Origin: an uncultured Oscillibacter sp.
GTDB taxonomy: Bacteria > Bacillota > Clostridia > Oscillospirales > Oscillospiraceae
Direction of reading: 5' to 3'
DNA: 64,000 nt
Assembly: GCA_910584075.1 (NCBI GenBank)
Contig: CAJTZI010000002.1
Location: 1-64,000, forward strand
Shown: positions 55,079 through 63,652 of the stretch, one piece after another
How positions within the stretch are numbered: position 1 is the stretch's first letter
How the letters are laid out: the number at the start of each line of letters is the position of its first letter
Translations under genes and position numbers: made by a program
The notes under the pieces: model-generated
The model's input: the letters and a program-made list of their open reading frames with translations, nothing else
Database searches by the model: none
What the model was told of the DNA's origin: nothing

Positions 55079-56986
55079 ATGAAAGAGCGCGTTCAAAAAT
55101 TTGGGCGGTTCCTCAGCGGCATGGTGATGCCTAACATCGGGGCCTTCATCGCCTGGGGCCTCATCGCCGCCCTGTTCATCCCCGACGGGTGGCTGGGCAA
55201 ATGGGGTCCCGCCGAGACCATCAACAAGATGGTAGTCCCCATGCTCTCCTACCTGCTGCCCATCCTCATCGGCTACACCGGCGGCAAGGCCGTGGGCGGC
55301 CAGAAGGGCGCCGTGGCCGGCGCCCTGGCCACTCTAGGCGCCATCGCCTCCACCGAGAGCACCATGTTCATCGGCGCCATGATCTGCGGCCCCTTGGGCG
55401 GCTGGTGCATCAAGCGCTTTGACAAGAGCATGGAGGGCCACATCCCAGCCGGCTTTGAGATGGTGGTCAACAACTTCTCCGTGGGCATCATCGGCGGCAT
55501 TCTGGCCGTGCTGTCCATCTTTGTCATCGGCCCCGCCTGCGTGGTGGTCACCGACATTCTGGGCAAGGGCGTGGAGTTCCTGGTGGGCCACAGCCTGCTG
55601 CCCTTCACCGCCGTGCTGGTGGAGCCCGCCAAGGTGCTGTTTTTGAACAACGCCATCAACCACGGCGTCTTCACCCCCATCGGCACGGAGCAGGCCATGG
55701 AGATGGGCAAATCCATCCTGTTCATGATCGAGTCCAACCCCGGCCCCGGCCTGGGACTGCTGCTGGCCTATTGTGCGGCTGGCAGAAAGGAGACCCGCTC
55801 CTCCGCCGGCGCCGCCGCTTTCATCCAGTTTGTGGGCGGAATCCACGAGATCTACTTCCCCTATGTCCTCATGAACCCCATCGTCATCCTGGGGCCCATG
55901 ATCGGCAACATCGCTGGCATCTTCACCCTGTCCATGCTGGGCGGCGGCCTGGTGGCCGCGGCCTCTCCCGGCAGCATCATTGCCGAGATGCTCATGACCC
56001 CCAAGGGCGGTTACTTCGCCAACATCGCGGGCATCGCCGTGGCCGCCGTGGTGAGCTTCGTCATTTCCGCCTTTTTGCTGAAATTCTTCGGCAGGGACGC
56101 CGACCTTGCGGAGGCCCAGGCCCAGGTGGCCGCCTCCAAGGCCGCCAGCAAGGGTCAGTCTATTCCCGCCGCCTCCTCCACCGGGGCCGCTGTGGACGCC
56201 AGGGACGTGCGCAAGATCGTCTTCGCCTGCGACGCTGGCATGGGCTCTTCCGCCATGGGCGCCACCATGGTCCGCAACAAGCTCAAGGACGCGGGCATCA
56301 CGGACATTGAGGTCATCCACCATCCCGTCAGCGAGATCCCCGGCGATTGCCAGATTGTGGTGACCCACCATGAGCTGTCCGGCCGGGCGGCGGAGCGCGC
56401 TCCCCAGGCCCGGATCATCCCCATCAAGAACTTCATGGGCGCACCGGAGTACGACACCCTGGTGAAAGAACTGCTGGATGCCCGCAGGAGCACTGCGGCC
56501 CCTGCTGCCGCTCCCGCCCAGGATGAGGCAAAGCCTGATGCTCCCGCCGCCTCCGGCGATATCCTGCTGGAGGAGAAGAACATTGTCCTGGGCTGCGCCC
56601 CTGTCACCCCCGAGGAGGCCATCCGGGCCTGCGGACGGCTGATGGTGGACAGCGGCTATGTGGACGAGGCCTATATCCAGGGGATGCTGGACCGTGAGGC
56701 CAGCTTCTCCGTGGCCATCGGCAGCCACGTGGCCATCCCCCACGGCACCAACGACGTCAAGCCCCTGATCAAGCGCACCGGCGTGGTGGTCATGACCTAC
56801 CCGGAGGGCATTGACTGGAACGGCGACAAGGTCAAGCTGGTGGTGGGCATCGCCGCCAAGGGCGACGAGCACCTGGAGATTCTGGGCCGCATCGTGGGCA
56901 TCGCCTCCACCGATGAGGACACCGACGCCCTGGTGGCCTCCGCCGACGCCGGGAACCTGTTCAAAAAGCTCAACGGTCTGGCATAA
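55079..56986 (+). CDS. mtlA: mannitol-specific PTS transporter IICBA
   Basis: 635 residues from ATG 55079 (AAAGGAAA upstream). The three domains are in order: IIC (about 1-340, polytopic, RFLSGMVMPNIGAFIAWGL and FVGGIHEIYFPYVLMNP), IIB (about 375-470, with the phosphocysteine in FACDAGMGSSAMGA near residue 384) and IIA (about 495-635, with the phosphohistidine in VAIPHGTNDVK near residue 557). Ala/Pro linkers join the domains. Takes up and phosphorylates mannitol. In many Firmicutes IIA is a separate protein (MtlF), whereas here all are fused as in E. coli. Confidence 0.96.
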   Translation: MKERVQKFGRFLSGMVMPNIGAFIAWGLIAALFIPDGWLGKWGPAETINKMVVPMLSYLLPILIGYTGGKAVGGQKGAVAGALATLGAIASTESTMFIGAMICGPLGGWCIKRFDKSMEGHIPAGFEMVVNNFSVGIIGGILAVLSIFVIGPACVVVTDILGKGVEFLVGHSLLPFTAVLVEPAKVLFLNNAINHGVFTPIGTEQAMEMGKSILFMIESNPGPGLGLLLAYCAAGRKETRSSAGAAAFIQFVGGIHEIYFPYVLMNPIVILGPMIGNIAGIFTLSMLGGGLVAAASPGSIIAEMLMTPKGGYFANIAGIAVAAVVSFVISAFLLKFFGRDADLAEAQAQVAASKAASKGQSIPAASSTGAAVDARDVRKIVFACDAGMGSSAMGATMVRNKLKDAGITDIEVIHHPVSEIPGDCQIVVTHHELSGRAAERAPQARIIPIKNFMGAPEYDTLVKELLDARRSTAAPAAAPAQDEAKPDAPAASGDILLEEKNIVLGCAPVTPEEAIRACGRLMVDSGYVDEAYIQGMLDREASFSVAIGSHVAIPHGTNDVKPLIKRTGVVVMTYPEGIDWNGDKVKLVVGIAAKGDEHLEILGRIVGIASTDEDTDALVASADAGNLFKKLNGLA

Positions 56987-57030
56987 CCCCCATTCCCGCC
57001 CAATCGATTTTCCAATGCGATTTTCCAAAA

Positions 57031-57066
57031 AACACCCCCGGCCCTGCACGCAGGGCCGGGGGTGCT
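57031..57066 (-). terminator. terminator of the MATE operon
   Basis: Perfect 14-bp stem CACCCCCGGCCCTG / CAGGGCCGGGGGTG at 57033-57064, loop CACG, followed on the minus strand by T6. It may also stop mtlA transcripts. Confidence 0.85.
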
Positions 57067-57067
57067 C

Positions 57068-57394
57068 TCATACCTCCGGGTCTTCCGGCTCTTTGTCTTC
57101 GCCCTCCGCCGCCTCCGGCCGGACCGCTTCCTCCTCCGGGTCCTGGGACGGTGCCCAGTAGATCCTCCAGGCCAGAAACAGCAGCGCCGCCGCGCCGCCG
57201 CCCAGAATCACCGTCCCCAGCACCATCATATGGAGGGCGGGCCGGGGCGCCCCGGGCGTGAAATAGGGGTCGATCAACTGGAAGAACAGGTATCCCAGGT
57301 ACAGTCCGCACATGGCATACAGCCCCGCCCGGCTCTGCCGGCCGGGAGCGGGCCGCTCCGACGGCGCCCCCTCCCGTTTCTTTCGTCCAAACAT
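57068..57394 (-). CDS. small membrane protein
   Basis: 108 residues from ATG 57394 behind GAGAGGAG. A basic N-terminus (FGRKKREGAPSERPAPGRQS), two membrane helices (GLYAMCGLYLGYLFFQLI and HMMVLGTVILGGGAAALLFL) and an acidic C-terminal tail (DPEEEAVRPEAAEGEDKEPE). No family recognised; it resembles many clostridial two-helix proteins of unknown role. It follows the isomerase gene by 15 bp and ends at a terminator, so it is the last gene of the three-gene operon. Confidence 0.7.
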   Translation of the reverse strand: MFGRKKREGAPSERPAPGRQSRAGLYAMCGLYLGYLFFQLIDPYFTPGAPRPALHMMVLGTVILGGGAAALLFLAWRIYWAPSQDPEEEAVRPEAAEGEDKEPEDPEV

Positions 57395-57409
57395 GGCGCA
57401 TCTCCTCTC

Positions 57410-58330
57410 TCAAAGGGCGTCCCGCAGCGTCCGCAGGGAGGCCAGGTGCCCGTCCAGCATGGGCATTGTCATGTCCTCCATCTCCAGAGCCACGTCGCCG
57501 TCATAACCGCTCATCCGCACCACGGAGAAAAACTCCCGCCACCAGCGGCTCCCATGGCCGGAGCCCACCGCCACGTAGTTCCAGGCCCGCTCCCGGAAGG
57601 CGCTGATGGGCTTGGCGTCCAGCATCCCGTTGGGGCCGCACATCCGCCGCTCCGCCCGGGCGTCCTTTCCGTGGATGTGGTAGAGAGCCCCGTGCTCCCC
57701 CAGGACCCGGGCGGCCTCGATGGGATCTCCCCCCATCCAGAAGAGGTGGGAGGGGTCCAGATTCATCCCCACCAGAGGGCCGATCTCCGCCCGCAGGCGC
57801 AGCAGCGTCTCGGGGTTGTAAACCAGCTGCATCCCGTGGTTCTCCAGGGCGATGCGCTCAATACCGCACTCTGCCGCCAACCGCGCCAGCTCCCGCCACT
57901 TGGGGACCGCCGCCTCGTTCCACTGGTAGTCCAGAATCTCCTGCATCTCCGGCGGCCAGGAGGCTGTAATCCACACCGGCGTCCGGTCCCCGGGACACCC
58001 GGCGGGCAGGCCGCTCATCATCACGATCTTCCGCACCCCCAGCAGCTCCGCCAGACGGAAGGTCTTCACCGTCACCTCCCAGTCCCGCTCATAGGCCAGG
58101 GGATTGCCGGAGCAGTTCAGGGCGCAGAGGTCCAGGCCCCGCCGCCGCTGGGCGTCCAGCCACCGCTCCCGGGCGGCTGCTGAGGCCAGCAGGCCCTCCA
58201 GGTCCACGTGGGGGGCGGAGGACCAGTTGCCCGTGCCGATCTCCAGGGCCCCAACCCCCTCCCGGGCGCAGAAATCCAGCATCTCCTCATAGGGCAGATC
58301 CAGGGTGCAGGTCTTGATGGCAAGCCTCAT
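57410..58330 (-). CDS. sugar phosphate isomerase/epimerase (AP-endonuclease family 2 TIM barrel)
   Basis: 306 residues from ATG 58330, which overlaps the MATE stop codon (ATGA); AGAGGAGG lies upstream. TIM barrel with metal ligands in IALENHGMQLVYNPETLLRL, GMNLDPSHLFWMGGDP, YHIHGKDARAE and VALEMED, typical of the xylose-isomerase-like superfamily found in sugar and cyclitol metabolism. Substrate unknown. Another member (iolE) is at 18.3 kb, but the two are only distantly alike. Confidence 0.85.
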   Translation of the reverse strand: MRLAIKTCTLDLPYEEMLDFCAREGVGALEIGTGNWSSAPHVDLEGLLASAAARERWLDAQRRRGLDLCALNCSGNPLAYERDWEVTVKTFRLAELLGVRKIVMMSGLPAGCPGDRTPVWITASWPPEMQEILDYQWNEAAVPKWRELARLAAECGIERIALENHGMQLVYNPETLLRLRAEIGPLVGMNLDPSHLFWMGGDPIEAARVLGEHGALYHIHGKDARAERRMCGPNGMLDAKPISAFRERAWNYVAVGSGHGSRWWREFFSVVRMSGYDGDVALEMEDMTMPMLDGHLASLRTLRDAL

Positions 58331-59703
58331 GGTGCTTCCTCCTCTCCGCCGCCGGGGCGGGTGACGTTTTTGACCCATTTCCACCTGTGGAGCCGGAGGG
58401 CCACGGGGATAATCTTATAGAGCTGGTCCCATTTCAGCAGGAAGAACACCGCCGCCGGGGACCACTCCCACCAGAAGGCCGCGGCGGCGGACAAAGGCAC
58501 CACAACGCCCCACATGCTGACGAGGTTCATTCTGGAACTGAAGCCCGTATCCCCGCCGCCCCGGATGATGCCGTTGTCGCAGGCCATCTGATAGGCCGTG
58601 CCCACGGTGGTCAGGGCGATCACTGCCATGAACCGGAGGGCCAGCTCCCGGGCCCGGGGCGTCAGGGCGCCGCCGAAAGCCGCCAGAACGGGCCGCCGCA
58701 GCAGGAAAATAGCCCCGCCGGAGAGAAGTCCGATTCCCACAAACAACACCTGGAGGGTGGCAACCAGGGGCCGCAGCGCCTCCCGCTTCCCGCCGCCGAT
58801 GGTCCTGCCCACCACGATGCCGGAGGCGGAGGCCGCGCCGTAGGCCGCCACGGAGAGGACCTGATAGGCCTGCACCGCGATGGCGTTGGCCGCCGTCACA
58901 TCCCCGCCCAGGTGCCCCAGGATACCGGTCTGCACCATCTGGGCCACGCCCCACAGGGCCTGATTCACCAGCACCGGTGCGGAGACGCGGCTGTAATCTT
59001 TGATATAGCTCTTATCGATGAAGAGAAGCTTTTTCAGCGTCAGATTCAGCCGCTTTTCCCGGCATTTCACAAACCAGACCACGATCAAAAGCTCCACGCA
59101 CCGGGACACCAGTGTGGCGATGGCCGCCCCCCGAACCCCCAGCTCCGGAAAGCCCAAGCGGCCATAGATGAGCAAATAGTTCAGAAACACGTTGATGCAC
59201 AGCGTGGAGAGGGCGATGGCGTAGCCGATCTTCACAATGCCCACGGACCGCAGGGAGGCCGCCAGAATGTTGGTGACGGTGAAGATCACATATGTAAAGC
59301 AGATGATCTGAAAATACTGCACCCCCTGGGCAATGACCGCCTCCTCTCCGGAGAGCAGGCTCAGCAGCGCCTCCGGCACCAGCAGCACCGCGGCGAACAG
59401 CACCGCCGCCAGGACTCCTCCGAAGCGCAGCGCCGTGCCGATGATGTGGGGGATGGGCTCCAGGCGGCCTTTGCCCCAGTACTGGGCCCCCAGCACCACG
59501 GCCCCCTCTCCCGCGCCGGTGACCAGCATCTGAAGCAGAAACTGGATCTGGTTGCACAGGCTCACGCCGCTCATGGCGTCCTGGCTGTACCGCCCCAGCA
59601 TCACCGTGTCCATCATGTTCACACCGAAGGTCAACAGGTTCTGAAGGGCCAGGGACAGCGCCAGGGTAAAAAAGGCGCGGTAAAAGGTCTTTTCACGAAT
59701 CAT
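58327..59703 (-). CDS. MATE family efflux transporter
   Basis: 458 residues from ATG 59703 (AGAGGAG upstream). Twelve membrane segments with family motifs such as FGVNMMDTVMLGRYSQDAMS, GAGEGAVVLGAQYWGKGRLE, LVNQALWGVAQMVQTGILGH and IIRGGGDTGFSSRMNLVSMW. A Na+- or H+-coupled exporter of drugs or metabolites. First gene of an operon with the TIM-barrel isomerase and a small membrane protein, a setting that hints at export of a sugar-derived compound rather than drugs, though this is a guess. Confidence 0.92.
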   Translation of the reverse strand: MIREKTFYRAFFTLALSLALQNLLTFGVNMMDTVMLGRYSQDAMSGVSLCNQIQFLLQMLVTGAGEGAVVLGAQYWGKGRLEPIPHIIGTALRFGGVLAAVLFAAVLLVPEALLSLLSGEEAVIAQGVQYFQIICFTYVIFTVTNILAASLRSVGIVKIGYAIALSTLCINVFLNYLLIYGRLGFPELGVRGAAIATLVSRCVELLIVVWFVKCREKRLNLTLKKLLFIDKSYIKDYSRVSAPVLVNQALWGVAQMVQTGILGHLGGDVTAANAIAVQAYQVLSVAAYGAASASGIVVGRTIGGGKREALRPLVATLQVLFVGIGLLSGGAIFLLRRPVLAAFGGALTPRARELALRFMAVIALTTVGTAYQMACDNGIIRGGGDTGFSSRMNLVSMWGVVVPLSAAAAFWWEWSPAAVFFLLKWDQLYKIIPVALRLHRWKWVKNVTRPGGGEEEAP

Positions 59704-59740
59704 GGGGTGGTCTCCTCTCCGCAGCCGCAGTATAGAATTC

Positions 59741-59769
59741 AGTATACCCCAGCCGCGGAAAATTGGCAA
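59741..59769 (-). promoter_or_regulatory. promoter of the MATE operon
   Basis: Minus-strand TTGCCA (59769-59764), 17-bp spacer, TATACT (59746-59741). Confidence 0.75.
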
Positions 59770-59871
59770 GTCCTCCGTAAGTCTACATTCCCGCCCTGAC
59801 TATGGGAAAATCCCACAAAGGTATGCCCCATTATTGTACACAGCGGCGCCCCCCAAAAGGTCGACCTTTCC

Positions 59872-59899
59872 TTGCTTTTCTCAAAACCGATGGTATAAT
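59872..59899 (+). promoter_or_regulatory. promoter of the nucleobase permease gene
   Basis: TTGCTT (59872-59877), 16-bp spacer, TATAAT (59894-59899), giving a leader of roughly 150 nt. Confidence 0.65.
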
Positions 59900-59912
59900 A
59901 GTGTGGAACGCA

Positions 59913-60029
59913 GTTCTCAGACCCGTTAAAACGGATGTGCGCAGGAATGGAGCGCGGGGCCTTCACCCCCCATGGAGGCAAAGCCCCAAATCCGGACAGC
60001 TCCCCAATGCCCCGAAGGGGATTGAGAAC
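59913..60029 (+). ncRNA. possibly structured permease leader
   Basis: The 5' leader is closed by GTTCTCA (59913-59919) pairing with TGAGAAC (60023-60029). Inside are a CCGTTAAAACGG hairpin, a GCGC..GCGC stem and a CCCC-GAA-GGGG hairpin. This layout could be a ligand-sensing or attenuator RNA. It does not fit the purine riboswitch consensus. Confidence 0.35.
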
Positions 60030-60060
60030 CGCCGCAGTGAATAAAAAGGAGCGTATGTCT

Positions 60061-61410
60061 ATGCCCCCCTCTGATTCCCGCCTGCTGTTCCAGTTCCACG
60101 GAAGACCTCCTCTGGGCGCCTCCGTTTCCCTGGCCCTCCAGCACCTGGTGGCCATGATCGTGGGCTGTGTCACGCCGCCCATCATCATCGCCGGGGCCAT
60201 CGGCCTCAGTCAGGCAGACCGGGTATTGCTCATTCAGGCCTCCTTGGTCATGTCCGCCGTGTCCACCCTGCTCCAGCTGTTTCCCATCGGAGGCCGGTTC
60301 GGCTCGGGCCTGCCGGTGATTCTGGGTGTCAGTTTCGCGTACCTGCCCAGTATGCAGGCCATTGCCGCCTCCGGCGGCGGCGTGTCCGCCATCGCCGGGG
60401 CCATGCTGGTGGGCGGCGTGGTGGCCATCGTGGCGGGTCTGTTCGTCAAAAAGATCCGCCTGCTGTTCCCGCCGGTGATCACCGGCACGGTGGTGTTCAC
60501 CATCGGCCTGTCCCTCTACCCCACCGCTATCAACTACATGGCCGGCGGCACGGGCAACACCTACGAATCTGTCACGGCAAAGGGGCTGCCGGAGGCCATG
60601 GTGTACGGCTCCTGGCAGAACTGGCTCATCGCCATCCTGACCCTGGCGGCGGTAATGATCTTAAACAACAAGGGCAAGGGCGTGTGCAAGCTGGCCTCCA
60701 TCCTGCTGGGCATGCTCTTCGGCTACGCCGCGGCGCTGTGCTTCGGCATAGTGAGCTTTGCCGACGTGGGAGACGCCGCGTGGTTCTCCCTGCCCCGCCT
60801 TCTTCACTTTGGCGTCAGCTTCGACCTGCCCTCCTGCGTGGCTCTTGGGCTGCTGTTCGCCATCAACGCCATTCAGGCCATCGGCGACTTCACCGCCACC
60901 ACCGTGGGTGGCATGGACCGGGACCCCACGGACGGCGAGCTCCAGGGCGGCATCATCGCCTACGGCGTGGCCAACATTCTGGCGGCCCTCTTCGGCGGCC
61001 TGCCCACGGCCACCTATTCCCAGAACGTGGGCATCGTCACCACCAACAAGGTGGTGAACCGGACGGTATTCACACTGACGGGGGCGTTTTTGCTGCTGGC
61101 GGGCGTCTCCCCCAAATTCGCAGCGGTGCTGACCACTATTCCCCAGTGCGTGCTGGGCGGCGCCACCATCACCGTGTTCTCCACCATCGCCATGACGGGG
61201 ATGCGCCTGATCGCCTCCCAGGACCTGACGGCCCGGAACACCACCATCGTGGGCCTCTCCGCCGCCTTGGGCGTGGGGATCTCCCAGGCCAGCGCCTCCC
61301 TGAGCCAGTTCCCCGACAGCTTCACCATGATCTTCGGCAAGTCCCCGGTGGTCATTGCCACTTTGATGGCGGTGGCGCTGAACCTGATCCTGCCCAAGGA
61401 GGAGCACTAG
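60061..61410 (+). CDS. uracil-xanthine permease family transporter (NCS2)
   Basis: 449 residues from ATG 60061; ATG 60055 is only 3 bp after the AAGGAG ribosome site and is less likely. Twelve to fourteen membrane segments. Family features include LALQHLVAMIVGCVTPPIII, the substrate-site stretch FAINAIQAIGDFTATTVGGM, and GGLPTATYSQNVGIVTTNKV, which fits the QNxG motif (here SQNVG) of xanthine/uric acid carriers. Proton-coupled purine uptake, probably xanthine or urate, is expected. A methyltransferase-like gene follows after 4 bp. Confidence 0.9.
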   Translation: MPPSDSRLLFQFHGRPPLGASVSLALQHLVAMIVGCVTPPIIIAGAIGLSQADRVLLIQASLVMSAVSTLLQLFPIGGRFGSGLPVILGVSFAYLPSMQAIAASGGGVSAIAGAMLVGGVVAIVAGLFVKKIRLLFPPVITGTVVFTIGLSLYPTAINYMAGGTGNTYESVTAKGLPEAMVYGSWQNWLIAILTLAAVMILNNKGKGVCKLASILLGMLFGYAAALCFGIVSFADVGDAAWFSLPRLLHFGVSFDLPSCVALGLLFAINAIQAIGDFTATTVGGMDRDPTDGELQGGIIAYGVANILAALFGGLPTATYSQNVGIVTTNKVVNRTVFTLTGAFLLLAGVSPKFAAVLTTIPQCVLGGATITVFSTIAMTGMRLIASQDLTARNTTIVGLSAALGVGISQASASLSQFPDSFTMIFGKSPVVIATLMAVALNLILPKEEH

Positions 61411-61414
61411 GCGG

Positions 61415-61936
61415 ATGAACGGTCTGTGGCTGCTGGTTCCCTTTATGCTGATCCGGTTTGGACTGCTGGCTGTTTTGAGCCGGGAGGCTGTGGTCCGGGC
61501 GGCCCATTTCGCCCCCGCGGTGGGCGGAGAGCGGGTGGCCTGCTGGATTTATCAGCTCTCCAACGCGGCGCTGTTTCTGTACCTGCCCTTTCTCCGGGTC
61601 CGGACAGAGCAGCCTCTTCCCCTCTTTATGGGACTGATCTGCTATTTCGGCGGCCTGATCTTCTGCACCGCCTCCATGACCGGCTTCGCCGCCCCCTCCG
61701 GCGGGGGACTGCGCACCGGCGGAATCTACCGCCTCTCCCGCAACCCCATGTATGTGTCCTACTTTCTCTGCTTTGCGGGGATGGCCCTTTTGGTCCGGTC
61801 GGCGGCTCTGGCCGGCATCGTCCTGGTGTTTCAGATCTCCGCCCACTGGATCATTCTGGCGGAGGAGCGGTGGTGTCTGGAGACCTTCGGGGCCGATTAC
61901 CGGCGGTACGCGGAGCAGGTCCGGCGCTATCTCTAA
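61415..61936 (+). CDS. isoprenylcysteine methyltransferase-like membrane protein
   Basis: 173 residues from ATG 61415, four bases after the permease stop codon. Four or five membrane helices, and the PEMT/ICMT C-terminal signature GGIYRLSRNPMYVSYFLCF followed by LAEERWCLETFGADYRRYAE. Such proteins methylate lipids or small hydrophobic compounds with S-adenosylmethionine, but bacterial members are mostly untested. The tight spacing suggests cotranscription with the permease; no functional link is obvious. Confidence 0.82.
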   Translation: MNGLWLLVPFMLIRFGLLAVLSREAVVRAAHFAPAVGGERVACWIYQLSNAALFLYLPFLRVRTEQPLPLFMGLICYFGGLIFCTASMTGFAAPSGGGLRTGGIYRLSRNPMYVSYFLCFAGMALLVRSAALAGIVLVFQISAHWIILAEERWCLETFGADYRRYAEQVRRYL

Positions 61937-62010
61937 AGAAGGCAGACCCCTCAACCGGAAAAATCAGGAAATTAGATTGTGAGAAGCCGCAGAGATGGAG
62001 GGAATTCGTC

Positions 62011-62889
62011 ATGTTATCCGCAAAACACGCCGCCCTGGCCATTAAAATTCTGTCGCTGTGCCTCATAGCCGCGTTCTCATTCTTCGTCGCCTCGGCGGCG
62101 GTCCCCGAGACAAACTTTATCAAGGAGTCCCTGGAGAGCGTGGACGGCAGCAGTAACACCGTGATGAAATTCTCAGCGGCCACCCTTTCCACCTCCCTGG
62201 CAATCTCTGCGTTGCCGGACGACTTTGCAACTCCCCTGGCCCAGAGCCTGGCGGACATGAACGTCTATTTTGTGGGCATCCTCGTGATCTTGTTTCTGGA
62301 GAAGATTCTAATCCGGTATGGAATCAAACTGGCATTCTCGATTCTCATCCCCTTGGCCTGTCTTGCGGGGATCCTGTCCATCGCCGTAAAAAAGAACGCC
62401 CTGAGAGGGTTTGCCGTCCGGCTCTGCGTTCTCGGTCTGGCGGTGGCTTTTGTGGTCCCATGCAGCACGCATATCACCGGCATAATCGCATCCGACCTCA
62501 CGGAGTATGTGAATGATACCATTGGGGAGACAGAGGATGGCGCCGGCAAGCTCAACGAGGCGATGGCGGGCGGCACTGAGGATCAGACCATTTTTGAAAA
62601 ACTGTCCGGTCTTTTCCAGACTGCCATTCACGACATCTCCGATCTCCTGCTGCACTTCCAGAACACCATTCGCAGATGCATGAATTCCATTGCGATTCTG
62701 ATCCTGACCAACTGTCTCATGCCGCTGCTCACCTTCCTCATTCTCAAGTGGCTCCTAAAGGAGCTCTTCCAAATCACCCTTCCGATGCCGCCCGCGAAAA
62801 AGCGCAGCGGCGCGGGCGGGGAATCCGAGTTTGAATCCAGCTCTCAACTGGGCTCTGAGCTTGTCGGCACAGGGGAGCACAGACCATGA
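62011..62889 (+). CDS. membrane protein of unknown function
   Basis: 292 residues from ATG 62011 (GGAGGG 8 bp upstream). Helices at about 8-30 (a signal-anchor), 91-102, 106-122, 133-153 and 227-252. The loop after the first helix (PETNFIKESLESVDGSSNTVM) and the long segment before the last helix (ETEDGAGKLNEAMAGGTEDQ) probably lie outside. The C-terminal tail is polar and Ser/Gly-rich. Overlaps the DUF4230 gene as ATGA. No family recognised, but the pairing suggests a two-protein membrane unit. Confidence 0.75.
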   Translation: MLSAKHAALAIKILSLCLIAAFSFFVASAAVPETNFIKESLESVDGSSNTVMKFSAATLSTSLAISALPDDFATPLAQSLADMNVYFVGILVILFLEKILIRYGIKLAFSILIPLACLAGILSIAVKKNALRGFAVRLCVLGLAVAFVVPCSTHITGIIASDLTEYVNDTIGETEDGAGKLNEAMAGGTEDQTIFEKLSGLFQTAIHDISDLLLHFQNTIRRCMNSIAILILTNCLMPLLTFLILKWLLKELFQITLPMPPAKKRSGAGGESEFESSSQLGSELVGTGEHRP

Positions 62890-63581
62890 AAAACAATCAA
62901 AAATTTTTGAATCTCACCGCCGCCGTGCTTGCCCTGCTGGTGGCCGGCGTCGTCATCTACGGGTGCGTCCACGGCGTTGACCCTCTGCACATGCGGGTCT
63001 CCGACGGTATTGAACAGATTGATCTGGACACCATCCTCCTTCCATCCAGCGGCGTGGAAGTCAATTTCTCAGACGTCATTCTCTCCGGTCCCAACGAGAG
63101 TCGAAAGCTGATTGTCAGCACGCAAAGCGGCACGGTGACCACAAAGCTGACAGACCGCCTCATCAAGCAGCTGGACTTTGACTTTATGAAAAAAACCCAG
63201 AATGTATCCTATACCGGAACGGGATATTTCGTCGTGGACCTGGACAGCCTGACCGCCGCCAATATCATCCAGGACTGGGAGAACCGGACGGTTACGATTC
63301 GGATCGGCCACGCCTATCTGCAGGCGATTGAAATCGCTCCCAGCGGCATCATCATTGACGACGTCAAAGAGAGCCTGCTGGCCCGGGGAGATATCGAACT
63401 GACCGTGGCGGATTACAGGGCGATTGAACATGACCTGCGCTCCCGGTTGGAGGAACAGTTCAACACCGCGGCAAACGGGCAGGCCGCGGACGATCTCGCT
63501 CTCAGGATGGTACGGGAGGTCTATGAGCCGATTGTCCAAGCCGTTGACCGCCGCTACCATGTTGCTGTAGAATTTCAATAG
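62886..63581 (+). CDS. DUF4230-like protein
   Basis: 231 residues from ATG 62886, overlapping the preceding gene by 4 bp. A signal-anchor (LNLTAAVLALLVAGVVIYGC) leads into an extracytoplasmic domain. The segment FDFMKKTQNVSYTGTGYFVV and ending LVEEQ-type helix (LRSRLEEQFNTAANGQAADD) are like DUF4230, where a beta-rich part (TVTIRIGHAYLQAIEIAPSG) precedes a long helix, similar in outline to SPFH-type assemblies. The function is unknown. Followed by a hairpin terminator. Confidence 0.7.
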   Translation: MKNNQKFLNLTAAVLALLVAGVVIYGCVHGVDPLHMRVSDGIEQIDLDTILLPSSGVEVNFSDVILSGPNESRKLIVSTQSGTVTTKLTDRLIKQLDFDFMKKTQNVSYTGTGYFVVDLDSLTAANIIQDWENRTVTIRIGHAYLQAIEIAPSGIIIDDVKESLLARGDIELTVADYRAIEHDLRSRLEEQFNTAANGQAADDLALRMVREVYEPIVQAVDRRYHVAVEFQ

Positions 63582-63612
63582 CTAATTCGTCTGCCTGTCA
63601 TTTCCGAGTCAA

Positions 63613-63652
63613 AGCGGGGCGGCCTCCTTTGGGGGCCGCCCCGCTCCGCTTT
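63613..63652. terminator. bidirectional terminator
   Basis: Perfect 12-bp stem AGCGGGGCGGCC / GGCCGCCCCGCT, 9-nt loop, between the convergent DUF4230 and spoVAC genes, with TTTTA on the plus side. Confidence 0.65.

Noticed and set aside
59900..60060. Purine riboswitch before the permease gene
   Set aside because: The conserved TATAATAT..GGACTAT core and loop-loop motifs are missing.
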